Below, piece after piece: positions 42,678 to 52,374 of a stretch of DNA of 64,000 nucleotides. Each line of letters starts with the position of its first letter. Position 1 is the first letter of the stretch. A program made the position numbers and the translations under genes. This DNA comes from Geothermobacter hydrogeniphilus (lineage in GTDB: Bacteria > Desulfobacterota > Desulfuromonadia > Desulfuromonadales > Geothermobacteraceae): NCBI RefSeq assembly GCF_002898515.1, contig NZ_PPFX01000010.1:31488-95487 (forward strand), in the 5' to 3' direction. The notes beneath the pieces were generated by a model, which was not told where the DNA came from, did not search any database, and saw only the letters and a program-made list of their open reading frames with translations.

Positions 42678-44651
42678 TTATTTGAAAACGTAAACCGCGA
42701 CAATAACCACCATGCCCAGAACCATGGTCATGGCATAACTGTGAATCTGTCCGTTCTGAATGAACCGCAGAACCCGGCTGGAACCCTGCACCAGCCAACC
42801 GACCCCGTTGACGATTCCGTCGATCACCGGAACGTCGAAACCTTTCCAGAAATAACGTCCGAGCCGCTTGGTGGCGTTGACAAACAGGCCGTCGTAGAGC
42901 TCATCGACAAACCATTTGTTGAATATGGCGGTGTGCAGCCAGCGGAACCGGGCCACCAGCCTGCCGGGAAGCTCCGGGTTTTTGACGTACATGATCCAGG
43001 CCAGGAAAATGCCGACCAGGGCGATGCCGATGGAACAGCCCATCAGCGGAAACTCGAAGGCATGCAGGGAATGCTGGGAATGAATCCCATAGGTCTCCTG
43101 GGCATGCTCGAAAACCGGAGCCAGAAAATGCTCGAATCGATTGGCGCCACCCAAGGCCGCGGGAATTCCGACCCAGCCGCCGACCAGAGCCAGAAGACCG
43201 AGAACCATCAGTGGAATGGTGATCACCAGCGGCGACTCGTGGACATGATCCTTGGCGCGGGCATCCGTTTTCTGCTTGCCGAAAAAGGTCATGAAAACCA
43301 GGCGGAACATGTAGAAGGCGGTCATGCCGGCGGCAATGAAGCCGATCAGCCAGAGAATCCATCCACCGCGGGTCGAGGAGAAGGCCCACCAGAGAATTTC
43401 ATCCTTGGAAAAGAAACCGGACAACCCCGGAATCCCGGAAATCGCCAGGGTCGAAATAAAGAAGGTGATAAAGGTGATCGGCATCTTTTTGGCCAGGCCA
43501 CCCATGTTGCGCATATCCTGCGGATCATCATGCAGATGCGCCTTGTGATAGGCATGGTGCATGGCGTGGATGACCGAACCGGATCCGAGGAACAGGCAGG
43601 CCTTGAAGAAGGCGTGGGTCATCAGATGAAAAATCCCGGCGGAGAAGGCGCCGACACCCATGGCGAGGAACATGTAGCCGAGCTGGGAAACCGTCGAATA
43701 GGCAAGAACCCGCTTGATATCATTCTGCGCCAGGCCGATGGAAGCGGCAAAGATGGCGGTCGCCGCGCCGACGATGGCGATAACCATCATGGTATCGGGA
43801 GCCATGGAGAAGAGGCCGTTCATCCGCCCGATCATATAGACACCGGCGGTGACCATGGTCGCCGCGTGGATCAGGGCGGAAACCGGAGTCGGGCCCTCCA
43901 TGGCGTCAGGCAGCCAGGTGTAGAGCGGAATCTGCGCCGACTTGCCGGTGGCGCCGAGAAAGAAGCAGAGGGTCGCAACGGTCACCACCACGCCACCGGC
44001 AGGCAGCAGGTGAGCGTTCTCGGCGATCTTGGTGAACTGGAAGGTCCAGACACCGTGCTCGCCGAGGGCCCAGAAAAGGGTGAACAGCCCGATCAGGAAC
44101 CCGAAGTCGCCGACGCGATTGACGACAAAGGCTTTCTTGGCGGCATCCCCGGCGCTCTTCTTCTCGAAGTAGTAGCCGATCAACAGGTAGGAGCAGAGGC
44201 CGACGCCCTCCCAGCCGACAAACATCACCAGCGCGTTGTTGCCGAGAACCAGCATCAGCATCGAGAAACAGAACAGGTTCAGATAGGCAAAGTAGCGGTA
44301 GAACCCTTCTTCCCCATGCATGTAGCCGTTGGAGTAGAGGTGAATCAGGGAACCGACCCCGGTGACAACCATGATCATCAGCGCCGACAGCGGGTCGAGC
44401 AGGAAGCCCCAGTCGATCTGCAGCTGCCCGACACTCATCCAAGAGAACAGGATCACCTCATGGGTCTTTTCGACATCCCCGAGCAACTGGAAGAACATCT
44501 TGCAGGAAACCACGAACGAAGCCGCGATCGCCAGCGTGCCGATGGCTCCAATCACCTTCTCATTGCCGATTTTCTTCCCCAGCAGGCCGTTGACAATAAA
44601 ACCGACCAGGGGGAAAAACGGAATGAGCCAAATCAAACTATAATCGTGCAT
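42678..44651 (-). CDS. nuoL: NADH-quinone oxidoreductase subunit L
   Basis: Largest antiporter-like subunit, with the long lateral helix and a C-terminal extra segment. 657 residues. FVGWEGVGLCSYLLIGYYFEKK, GKSAQIPLYTWLPDAMEGPTPVSAL and NDIKRVLAYSTVSQLGYM are the channel blocks. The C-terminal FNKWFVDELYDGLFVNATKRLG resembles other long NuoL proteins. An unusually long open frame runs antisense to this gene and nuoM; it is an artefact of codon bias. Confidence 0.97.
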   Translation of the reverse strand: MHDYSLIWLIPFFPLVGFIVNGLLGKKIGNEKVIGAIGTLAIAASFVVSCKMFFQLLGDVEKTHEVILFSWMSVGQLQIDWGFLLDPLSALMIMVVTGVGSLIHLYSNGYMHGEEGFYRYFAYLNLFCFSMLMLVLGNNALVMFVGWEGVGLCSYLLIGYYFEKKSAGDAAKKAFVVNRVGDFGFLIGLFTLFWALGEHGVWTFQFTKIAENAHLLPAGGVVVTVATLCFFLGATGKSAQIPLYTWLPDAMEGPTPVSALIHAATMVTAGVYMIGRMNGLFSMAPDTMMVIAIVGAATAIFAASIGLAQNDIKRVLAYSTVSQLGYMFLAMGVGAFSAGIFHLMTHAFFKACLFLGSGSVIHAMHHAYHKAHLHDDPQDMRNMGGLAKKMPITFITFFISTLAISGIPGLSGFFSKDEILWWAFSSTRGGWILWLIGFIAAGMTAFYMFRLVFMTFFGKQKTDARAKDHVHESPLVITIPLMVLGLLALVGGWVGIPAALGGANRFEHFLAPVFEHAQETYGIHSQHSLHAFEFPLMGCSIGIALVGIFLAWIMYVKNPELPGRLVARFRWLHTAIFNKWFVDELYDGLFVNATKRLGRYFWKGFDVPVIDGIVNGVGWLVQGSSRVLRFIQNGQIHSYAMTMVLGMVVIVAVYVFK

Positions 44652-44700
44652 TGACCTCTATCTCCTCTCGGATCAATAAGCTTTGAAAAGCGGATAATCC

Positions 44701-45003
44701 CTACCACTTGAGCATGCTGATGTCGTCGACCTCGATACTCTCCCGATTGCGGAAGAAGGTGATCATCAGGGCCAGGCCGACGGCCGCCTCGGCAGCTGCC
44801 ACGGTCATGACGAAGAAGACGAAGATCTGACCGTCAAGGTTGCCCAGGTGGTGCGACAGGGCAATGAAAGAGAGGTTGACCGCGTTGAGCATCAGCTCGA
44901 TGCACATGAAAATGACGATGGCGTTGCGCCGGGTAAGCACCCCGAAAGTGCCCAGGGCAAACAGAATCGCGCTCAATACCAGGTAATGATTTACGGTAAT
45001 CAT
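44701..45003 (-). CDS. nuoK: NADH-quinone oxidoreductase subunit K
   Basis: 100-residue, three-helix subunit. The conserved glutamates lie in [15 protein letters not shown] and [12 protein letters not shown]; both take part in the central proton path. Normal length. It sits 49 nt before nuoL and 27 nt after nuoJ. Confidence 0.96.
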   Translation of the reverse strand: MITVNHYLVLSAILFALGTFGVLTRRNAIVIFMCIELMLNAVNLSFIALSHHLGNLDGQIFVFFVMTVAAAEAAVGLALMITFFRNRESIEVDDISMLKW

Positions 45004-45030
45004 GATCTATCTCCCGTGTCTGCTACGCAC

Positions 45031-45531
45031 TTAAACTTCTTTTTTAGCCAGGATCACCGCGCCGATAATGGCCACCAGCAGCAGGATCGAGGTAATCTCG
45101 AAGGGGAGCAGGAAATTGACGAACAAACTCTTGCCGATCAGTTCGGTATGCCCCTCCTTGAGAATGACATCACGGGTAATGGCGCCGACAACCTTGGTCG
45201 GCTGTCCCCGAGAAATGAAAAACAGGGTCAACATCAGCACCAGCGACCCGGCCACCACACCCCAGGTCACGTGGGTGAATTTCTTGAACGGTTCGACCCC
45301 CATATTCAGCAGCATGATGACAAACAGGATCAAGACCATGATGGCACCTGCATAGACCATGATCTGTATCGCGGCCATGAAGGGCGCACTGAGCATGACG
45401 TAGAAAACCGCCAGGCAGAAAAAGGTGTTGACCAGAGCGAGAGCGCTGTTCACCGGACTCTTGGCGGCGACGACAATCACACCGGAAATAACGGTAACCA
45501 GGGCCACGAGATAAAAGAAAAGTACTTGCAT
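45031..45531 (-). CDS. nuoJ: NADH-quinone oxidoreductase subunit J
   Basis: 166-residue, five-helix subunit. The conserved third helix is MVYAGAIMVLILFVIMLL, which contains the Tyr/Gly region that rearranges during turnover. Shortish but typical for this group. The gap to nuoI is 12 nt. Confidence 0.95.
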   Translation of the reverse strand: MQVLFFYLVALVTVISGVIVVAAKSPVNSALALVNTFFCLAVFYVMLSAPFMAAIQIMVYAGAIMVLILFVIMLLNMGVEPFKKFTHVTWGVVAGSLVLMLTLFFISRGQPTKVVGAITRDVILKEGHTELIGKSLFVNFLLPFEITSILLLVAIIGAVILAKKEV

Positions 45532-45543
45532 GGGTCAACGCTC

Positions 45544-45945
45544 CTATTTCGTATTGAGCAGGCGCTGCTTGTCGAACACGAAGTCGTCGCGGTGGTAATT
45601 GGCGAGTTCGTAGTTCCCGGTCATCTCTATCGCCTCGACCGGGCAGGCCTCGACACAGTAACCGCAGAAGATGCAGCGCAGCAGATCGATCTGGTAGACA
45701 CGCGGATATTTCTCACCCTTCTCGTTTTCCGCGGACTCGACGGTGATGCATTTGGCCGGGCAAACGGTCGGGCAGAGATAGCAGGCCACGCACTTGGCGC
45801 GGTCGTGGCTCGGCACCAGGCGGTGCAGGCCGCGGAAACGGTCAGAAGGCTGGAGTTTTACCTTCGGGTACTGCACGGTGGTCGAATGGCCGGGCAAAAG
45901 ATGTTTGAAGGTAATGCTGAGGCCTTGAATAAACTCTTTGATCAT
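45544..45945 (-). CDS. nuoI: NADH-quinone oxidoreductase subunit I
   Basis: Peripheral ferredoxin-like subunit with two [4Fe-4S] clusters (N6a and N6b) passing electrons from NuoG to NuoB. 133 residues. Ligands: C52, C55, C58, C62 in CVACYLCPTVCP and C91, C94, C97, C101 in CIFCGYCVEACP. It lies between nuoJ and nuoH as in most operons. Confidence 0.97.
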   Translation of the reverse strand: MIKEFIQGLSITFKHLLPGHSTTVQYPKVKLQPSDRFRGLHRLVPSHDRAKCVACYLCPTVCPAKCITVESAENEKGEKYPRVYQIDLLRCIFCGYCVEACPVEAIEMTGNYELANYHRDDFVFDKQRLLNTK

Positions 45946-45974
45946 CGGTTTAACCTCTTAAACAAAAGGGTTGC

Positions 45975-47006
45975 TTACTGCGCCAGGACAACGACCAGGC
46001 CGGTCACAACGATATTGGCCAGAGCCAGCGGCAGCAGTACCTTCCAGCCCAACTTCATCAACTGGTCGTAACGCACACGCGGGAAGGTGGCACGAATCCA
46101 CATCAGGAAGAACATGAAACCGAATATCTTGCCGAGCAGGTTGACCGGGCCCCAGGGTGTCGGCCCTGACCAGCCGCCGAGAAACAGAGTGGCGATGATG
46201 CCGGCAATGACCACCATGTTGGCGTATTCCGCCATGAAGAACAGGGCGTACTTCATCGACGAATATTCGGTACAGAAACCGGATACCAGCTCCGATTCGG
46301 CCTCCGGCATATCGAACGGGGTTCGGTTGATCTCGGCCGTACCGGTAATCATGAACAGCAGGAACGCCAGCGGCTGCTTCCAGACATACCAGTCAAGAAT
46401 CGAGCCGCTCTGCTGAGCAACGATCTCGCGCATGCTCAGGGTTTCAGAGAGCATGAAGACGGCAATGATGGAAAGACCGGCGGCCAGTTCATAGGAAATC
46501 ATCTGCGCCGAAGCACGGATCCCGCCGATCAGAGAGTACTTGCTGTTGGACGACCAGCCGGCAAGCGTAATGCCGTAAACACCGAGTCCGGCCATGGCAA
46601 GAATATAAAGGATGCCGATATTCAAATCGGTGATCTGCAGCGGGATGATGTAGGTCTTGCCGCCGGCGGTAAACTGCATGTCACTGCCGAACGGAATGAC
46701 CGCCATCGTAATCAGTGAAGGGATCAGGATCATCATCGGAGCCAGTACGAAGGGGATCTTGCTGGCCTCGGTAGGGATGATATCCTCCTTGAAAAACAGC
46801 TTGATGCCGTCTGCAATCGGCTGCAGCAACCCCATCGGGCCGGTCAGGGTCGGCCCAAGCCGGGTCTGCATGTGGCCGATGACCTTACGCTCAACCCAGG
46901 TCGCGTAGGCCACAATACCCATGGTCACCCCGAAGACCACCAGGATTTTGATCATCATGGCGGCAATAAACAGCAGCGGTGCGTTCGATAGGCTCAACAG
47001 TTCCAT
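45975..47006 (-). CDS. nuoH: NADH-quinone oxidoreductase subunit H
   Basis: Membrane subunit forming the quinone-binding chamber with NuoB and NuoD. 343 residues, eight expected helices. WVERKVIGHMQTRLGPTLTGPMGLLQP and NRTPFDMPEAESELVSGFCTEYSSMKYALFF, with its cluster of conserved acidic residues, are diagnostic. The gene before it in the direction of transcription is a TPR protein gene instead of nuoG. Confidence 0.97.
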   Translation of the reverse strand: MELLSLSNAPLLFIAAMMIKILVVFGVTMGIVAYATWVERKVIGHMQTRLGPTLTGPMGLLQPIADGIKLFFKEDIIPTEASKIPFVLAPMMILIPSLITMAVIPFGSDMQFTAGGKTYIIPLQITDLNIGILYILAMAGLGVYGITLAGWSSNSKYSLIGGIRASAQMISYELAAGLSIIAVFMLSETLSMREIVAQQSGSILDWYVWKQPLAFLLFMITGTAEINRTPFDMPEAESELVSGFCTEYSSMKYALFFMAEYANMVVIAGIIATLFLGGWSGPTPWGPVNLLGKIFGFMFFLMWIRATFPRVRYDQLMKLGWKVLLPLALANIVVTGLVVVLAQ

Positions 47007-47058
47007 GTGTCTTCCTCTTTTATGCTATATGGCTCGGGTTACCGTCGGTTCCTGAAAT

Positions 47059-48027
47059 TCAGTCTTTTTTCTTGTCGGGCGCAATATCGTTCCGGCGACC
47101 GGTTTCCTCAAGCAGTCGGGCGGCTCCCTGATGTCCCGGAACCATCCGCAGCAACTCCAGAAGAACCGTCCGGGCCTCCTGACATCGCTTGAGCTCGTTG
47201 TAGCATTCCGCTTGTTTAAAGAGAGTTTCCGCATCCTTGGGATTGATGCGAAGCACCTCGCCATAGGCCGCAACGGCCTCATTCAATTGTCCGACCCGAC
47301 GTCGGCATTCACCGAGCATGAAGTATCCCGGTGCGAAATTTCTGTTCTGGGCAACGGCCCGGTCAAACTCTTCGGCAGCTTCTTTGATGGCCCCATTCTT
47401 GAACAGGGCCATGCCGAGTTCAAAACGAGCCCCGGTATAGTCGGGATTGATCTCGACAACACGACGGAAACTCTCGGCAGCGGCATCCAGGTCCCCCTGC
47501 TGCACCGCCGTCATGCCGATCATGTAGAGAGCCCGCACGAAATCGGGATTCAACCTGACCGCCTGCTGCAACGCCGCACGGGCCTCATCAAACCGGCCGC
47601 TACGCAACTGCGACAGTCCAATTCGGTAGCAGGTTTCGGCGCTCTCCGGATTCAGTTCCAGGGCACGGGTAAAGCTTTTCAGGCTGCCGTCCAGATCACC
47701 CAGGCCGTAAAGGGCCATGCCGAGCTTGAAATGTACCCTGAAACTGTCAGCCTGCTCAGCAAGCGCCCGTCGAAAGGCCCTGACCGACTGCAGCAGTTCA
47801 CCGCGATCGTAGAGCACAAGACCCCGGTAATAATGCCCCTTGCTGAAATCAGGAGCCACCTGCAGGGCCCGGTCCCAGTTCCGCAGGGCCTCTTCACCCA
47901 GGCCGCGATGGTAACAGTCAAGCGCCTTCTGATGCAGAAACCCGGGATGCTCAGCCAGCCGCATTCCACACTGATCACAGAATCTGGCCTGACGGCTCAA
48001 TGGAGCACTGCACTCGGGACACTGCAT
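47059..48027 (-). CDS. zinc-ribbon TPR protein inserted in the nuo operon
   Basis: 322 residues. Residues 3-20 form a zinc ribbon (CPECSAPLSRQARFCDQC, two CxxC pairs). The rest is about eight tetratricopeptide repeats of 34 residues (for example GHYYRGLVLYDRGELLQSVRAFRRAL and CYRIGLSQLRSGRFDEARAALQQAV). TPRs bind proteins, so an assembly or stability factor for complex I is a reasonable guess, but only from position: same strand, 23 nt after nuoG and 52 nt before nuoH, with a GGGAGAGGG site at its ATG. Confidence 0.88.
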   Translation of the reverse strand: MQCPECSAPLSRQARFCDQCGMRLAEHPGFLHQKALDCYHRGLGEEALRNWDRALQVAPDFSKGHYYRGLVLYDRGELLQSVRAFRRALAEQADSFRVHFKLGMALYGLGDLDGSLKSFTRALELNPESAETCYRIGLSQLRSGRFDEARAALQQAVRLNPDFVRALYMIGMTAVQQGDLDAAAESFRRVVEINPDYTGARFELGMALFKNGAIKEAAEEFDRAVAQNRNFAPGYFMLGECRRRVGQLNEAVAAYGEVLRINPKDAETLFKQAECYNELKRCQEARTVLLELLRMVPGHQGAARLLEETGRRNDIAPDKKKD

Positions 48028-48050
48028 GCCCTCTCCCGTCGTTGTCCTGC

Positions 48051-50522
48051 CTACTTGTTCAGTTCAACAACTACCGCGGCTTCTCCCTTGTACAGGCGGT
48101 TCAGCCCGGTACCGGGGAAATGATTGGGGGCAAAGAGAACCCCCTTGGGCAGCCGGGCGCCGATCTTGGCCTTGAGCCTGATCTCGGCCCCGTTCCCCTT
48201 GATTCTCAGCTGGTCACCCTCTGCCAGCTGCAATTCAGCGGCATCCTCACGACTCAGTTCGACGTACGGTTCTGGAACCGCTTCGAGAGGACCCTTGGCG
48301 TGGGTCGTCGTGGTGCCCGAATGATAAAGAGCACTACCGGTGATCAGCTGGTAACGTGTCGTGAGCGGTTCACGCCCGCTGACCGGCACAAGGTTGCGCA
48401 CCTTCGGCTGCAAATGCTCTCCACCCCAGACAACCCCCTGTGGACCGATGGCATTCAGGTCGATACCGGCATAGGCGTCATTGAGCCTCCCCAGGCCAGC
48501 AAAAGTTTCGCCGGGGGTTGCAGCGGAAGCTGCCGCACCCAGTTTTTCCAGCAGGGACGCGAATATGGCAAAATCCGTTAGCGCCTCACCGGGACTCTTG
48601 ATACCGGCCCGCAGGCGCTGAATCCGCCGTTCGGCGTTGGTGAAGGTCCCGTCCTTTTCTGCGAAGGAGGCAGCCGGCAGCACGACGTCGGCAGCCTGCG
48701 CGGTCGGTGACAGGAACAGGTCCTGAACAACCACGAACTCAGCGCCCTTGAGCGCGGCTTCAACCTTGGCACCATCCGGGAAACTGGTCAGCGGATCCTC
48801 GCCGACGATATACAGGGCACCGAGGCTTCCCCTTGCGGCGGCGTCCAGCATCGCCTGGACACCGAGACCACTCTCCCCGGGCAGGATACCGAGGTCGATG
48901 GCCCCCTGGCTGTTGGCCTTCTCGCCGCAGACGTAGAGACCCGCCTCATCCTGGTCGGCGAGTCCGGAGAGAAGCGCCAGGTTGGCAGCGGCAATTCCGA
49001 GCTCCCTGCTGTTGGCCGTGTAGGACAGGCCGTAACCAAGCAGGATGGCGCCCTTTTCAGCCGCGGCCAGCTGCTCGGCAGCAGCCTCGATCGCCTCGAC
49101 CGAAACCCCGGTCTGCTCGGCGACTCTGGCCGGAGCATAGTCGGTCAGCGACTGCTTCAACTCATCCAGCCCGGCAACACCTTCAGTGACCGCCTTGCCC
49201 GACTCCAGCAGCACCGCGCAGATGGCATTGAGGATATTGACCTCAGTACCCGGCTTGCCAAGCAGGGTTTCAGCATTCGGCAGCTTGGTGAACTTGCCCT
49301 TCTTGTCGCTCACCACCAGCAACTTGGCACCAGCGCGCTTGACGGCCTGATTGACAACCATGCCGAACACCGGGTGGGTTTCATAGAAGTCGGAACGGAT
49401 ACTGAGAATGACATCGGCATCTTCGACCTGCGGGAAGGTACCGGTCGAAGCACTGAGACCAAGAACCTGCTGCACACCCTCGGTCAATCCCTTGTAGCAT
49501 TCACCTCCGGAATGGTCGAGGTTGGTGGTGCCGGCGGCCGCGGCAACCTCTTTCAGCAGCAGAAACTCCTCGTTACTGAGACGCGCACCGGAAATAATCC
49601 CCGTCCCCTTGCCACGATTCATGCCCTCGGCAACCGCCGTCAGAGCTTCTTCCCAGTCAGCTTCAACCAGTTCGCCATTTTTGCGCACCAGAGGCCTGGT
49701 CAGGCGTTGATCGCTGTTGACATAGGAATAACCGAAGCGTCCGCGAATACAGAGGTTACCGTCATTGACACCATTCTTGTCATTGAAGCGGATGGTCTGG
49801 ACCTGATTATCCTTGACGCCGAAGGTGACAGTACAACCGTTGCCGCAATAACCGCAGACCGAGTCGACGTGCTTGAGCTGCCAGGGACGCGCCTTGAACT
49901 TGAAAGGTCGCGGCAACAGCGCACCGACCGGACACATTGAAACGCACTGGCCACAGAATTCGCAATCCAGTCCGCGATCAAAAGCGGTAGCGATTTTGGT
50001 TTCGAACCCACGCTCGACAAAGGAGTAGGATCCGTAGGAAACGATCTCGTCGCAAACCCGCACGCAACGCCCGCAGAGGACACAGCGGTTCATATTACGT
50101 TCAATGAAGGGGTTGCTTTCATCAGTCGGGTGATCGAATTTTTCACCGACAAAGCGATTGGTGACCACTTCGAGTTCGTAGGTCAGATCCTGCAGTTCAC
50201 ACTCACCGCCCTTGTCGCAAACCGGGCATTCAATCACATGGTTGACCAGCAGGAATTCAAGCACCGTCTTGCGGACCTTGAGGATTTCGTCCGAACTGGT
50301 CGTCACCACCATCCCCTCGGTAACCGGGGTCGTGCAGGAGGGAATAAGGCGTCCCTTCATCTGCTCCACCTCAACCAGACAGACCCGGCAGGCCCCGAAG
50401 GGGAGTAATTTCTTGGCGTAGCAAAGCACCGGGATCTTGATCCCGATCTGTTCGGCGGCCTGGTAGATGGTGAAGCTCTTCGGAACCGTGACCTGCGTAC
50501 CGTCGATTGTCAGATTAACCAT
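48051..50522 (-). CDS. nuoG: NADH-quinone oxidoreductase subunit G
   Basis: 823-residue iron-sulfur subunit of the peripheral arm. N-terminal [2Fe-2S] domain (CYAKKLLPFGACRVCLVEVE), then CVLCGRCVRVCDE and CEFCGQCVSMCPVGAL, then the extra N7-type site CGYCGNGCTVTFG. A molybdopterin-oxidoreductase-like body and a C-terminal MopB domain (LITGSALYHSGTTTTHAKG) follow; no Mo cofactor is expected in complex I. It transfers electrons from NuoE/F toward NuoI. Confidence 0.96.
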   Translation of the reverse strand: MVNLTIDGTQVTVPKSFTIYQAAEQIGIKIPVLCYAKKLLPFGACRVCLVEVEQMKGRLIPSCTTPVTEGMVVTTSSDEILKVRKTVLEFLLVNHVIECPVCDKGGECELQDLTYELEVVTNRFVGEKFDHPTDESNPFIERNMNRCVLCGRCVRVCDEIVSYGSYSFVERGFETKIATAFDRGLDCEFCGQCVSMCPVGALLPRPFKFKARPWQLKHVDSVCGYCGNGCTVTFGVKDNQVQTIRFNDKNGVNDGNLCIRGRFGYSYVNSDQRLTRPLVRKNGELVEADWEEALTAVAEGMNRGKGTGIISGARLSNEEFLLLKEVAAAAGTTNLDHSGGECYKGLTEGVQQVLGLSASTGTFPQVEDADVILSIRSDFYETHPVFGMVVNQAVKRAGAKLLVVSDKKGKFTKLPNAETLLGKPGTEVNILNAICAVLLESGKAVTEGVAGLDELKQSLTDYAPARVAEQTGVSVEAIEAAAEQLAAAEKGAILLGYGLSYTANSRELGIAAANLALLSGLADQDEAGLYVCGEKANSQGAIDLGILPGESGLGVQAMLDAAARGSLGALYIVGEDPLTSFPDGAKVEAALKGAEFVVVQDLFLSPTAQAADVVLPAASFAEKDGTFTNAERRIQRLRAGIKSPGEALTDFAIFASLLEKLGAAASAATPGETFAGLGRLNDAYAGIDLNAIGPQGVVWGGEHLQPKVRNLVPVSGREPLTTRYQLITGSALYHSGTTTTHAKGPLEAVPEPYVELSREDAAELQLAEGDQLRIKGNGAEIRLKAKIGARLPKGVLFAPNHFPGTGLNRLYKGEAAVVVELNK

Positions 50523-50562
50523 CGTTTCCTCGTATCCGTTTCAGCACTGATGCTGCAGTGAT

Positions 50563-52344
50563 TTAATCAATTGCCATGAAGCGGCAGGCGTCGTAACAGG
50601 AGGTGCACTGTGTACACTTGTCCTGATCGATGACCGCGACATCGCCCTTTTCCCAGATGATGGCATCCACCGGGCAGACCCGTTTACACATGCCGCACTT
50701 CTTGCAGGCCTCGTCGATGACCTTGAAATGCAGCAGTGATTTGCAGGCATGAGCCGGACACTCTTTTTCCTTGATGTGGGCTTCGTACTCATGGCGGAAG
50801 TAGCGGATGGTCGACAACACCGGGTTCGGTGCCGTCTGACCAAGACCGCAGAGAGATGATTTCTTGATATCGTAGGCCATGTCCTCCAGCAGTTCGATAT
50901 CCCCTTCACGACCCTCACCGGCACAGATCCGCTCGAGAATCTCCAGCATGATCTTCAGACCGATGCGGCAGGGGATACACTTTCCGCAGGACTCGCGTCG
51001 GGTGAACGTGAGGAAGAAGCGGGCGATATCGACCATGCAGGTGGTCTCGTCCATGACCACCAGTCCGCCGGAGCCCATCATTGCCCCGGCCTTGATCAGC
51101 GAATCGTAATCGACCTCTGCGTCGATCGCCTCGACCGGCAGACAACCGCCGGACGGGCCACCGGCCTGGACCGCCTTGAACTTGCGATTGTTGAGGATGC
51201 CGCCGCAGACATCGTAGAGAACCTCGCGCATGGTGACCCCGGCCGGAACCTCGACCAGGCCGGTGTGCTTGACCTTGCCGGTGACGGCGAAGATCTTGGT
51301 TCCCTTGGTGCCCTCGGTGCCGATGGAGGCATACCAGTCAGCTCCGCGCTCGAGGATATAGGTGACGTTGGCGTAGGTTTCAACGTTGTTGATATTGGTC
51401 GGTTTGCCCCACAGACCGCGGACCGCCGGGAAGGGCGGTCGGGGCCGGGACATGCCGCGATGACCCTCGATGGAAGCCATCAGGGCGGTTTCCTCGCCAC
51501 AGACGAAGGCGCCGGCACCGGCCTTGATCCGCAGGTTGAACTTGAAGCCGAGCCCCATGCAGTTGTCGCCGAGAATCCCCCGTTCGACACAGGTATCGAT
51601 GGCCAGCTGCAACCGCTTGATGGCCAGCGGATACTCGGCACGGACATAGACATAGCCGTAGGTACAGCCGATGGCATAGGCCGCCACCATCATCCCCTCG
51701 ATGATGCAGTAGGGGTCACCTTCGAGCAGGGAACGGTCCATGAAGGCCCCGGGATCCCCCTCGTCAGCGTTGCAGATCAGGTATTTCAACTCGCCGGGAG
51801 ACCCCTTGGCGAAGGACCACTTGACACCGGTCGGGAACCCGCCGCCGCCACGGCCGCGCAATCCCGACTTCTTGACTTCCTCGATCACCTCTTCCGGCTT
51901 CATGGTGACAGCCCGCTTGATGCCCTTGAAACCGTGGTTGGCGATATAATCATCGATGCTTTCGGCATCGATATGCCCGCAACGAGAGAAAATCGTGCGG
52001 TGCTGTTTCTCCAGGAACTTGGAGTAATAAGCTCCGGCGGTCTTCTTCGGCACCGGCTCGCCGCCGATGATATGTTCCTCAACTATCTGCGGCACCAGTT
52101 CCGGGGTGACAAAATCGTATGTCACGCCTTCCTTGCCCGGAACCATGACATCGACCAGCACGTCATTGGCACAGAGCCCGCGGCAACCGGTTTTCTTCAC
52201 CTCACACCGCTTGCCGACCTTCGCCTCAATGCCGTGTTTCTTGAATTCTTCTTCAAACGCCTCGGCAACCTTGAGCGACCCGGAAGCGAGGCCGCCGGTG
52301 CCGGTACAGATGAGAACTTCGATATTCTGAGCGTTTTCAGCCAT
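50563..52344 (-). CDS. nuoF: NADH-quinone oxidoreductase subunit F with extra ferredoxin domains
   Basis: NADH-oxidising FMN subunit, but 593 residues long versus about 430-445 for E. coli-type NuoF. Residues 1-100 are an added thioredoxin-like [2Fe-2S] domain (KRCEVKKTGCRGLCANDVLV). The core has the FMN/NADH site GLRGRGGGGFPTGVKW and DEGDPGAFMDRSLLEGDP, and cluster N3 in ESCGKCIPCRIG. The C-terminal 60 residues add two [4Fe-4S] clusters (CKKCGMCKRVCP, CTQCTSCYDACR). This layout is shared with HndC/HydB-type bifurcating enzymes and seen in Geobacter-like NuoF. Confidence 0.95.
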   Translation of the reverse strand: MAENAQNIEVLICTGTGGLASGSLKVAEAFEEEFKKHGIEAKVGKRCEVKKTGCRGLCANDVLVDVMVPGKEGVTYDFVTPELVPQIVEEHIIGGEPVPKKTAGAYYSKFLEKQHRTIFSRCGHIDAESIDDYIANHGFKGIKRAVTMKPEEVIEEVKKSGLRGRGGGGFPTGVKWSFAKGSPGELKYLICNADEGDPGAFMDRSLLEGDPYCIIEGMMVAAYAIGCTYGYVYVRAEYPLAIKRLQLAIDTCVERGILGDNCMGLGFKFNLRIKAGAGAFVCGEETALMASIEGHRGMSRPRPPFPAVRGLWGKPTNINNVETYANVTYILERGADWYASIGTEGTKGTKIFAVTGKVKHTGLVEVPAGVTMREVLYDVCGGILNNRKFKAVQAGGPSGGCLPVEAIDAEVDYDSLIKAGAMMGSGGLVVMDETTCMVDIARFFLTFTRRESCGKCIPCRIGLKIMLEILERICAGEGREGDIELLEDMAYDIKKSSLCGLGQTAPNPVLSTIRYFRHEYEAHIKEKECPAHACKSLLHFKVIDEACKKCGMCKRVCPVDAIIWEKGDVAVIDQDKCTQCTSCYDACRFMAID

Positions 52345-52374
52345 GGGATACCCCTAAAAAAGCGCGGACCTGTT

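Noticed and set aside
41781..44654. A 957-codon open frame on the plus strand opposite nuoL and nuoM.
   Set aside because: It is exactly antisense to two strongly conserved complex I genes, is rich in Gln, His and Gly without any domain, and arises from codon bias of the real genes.
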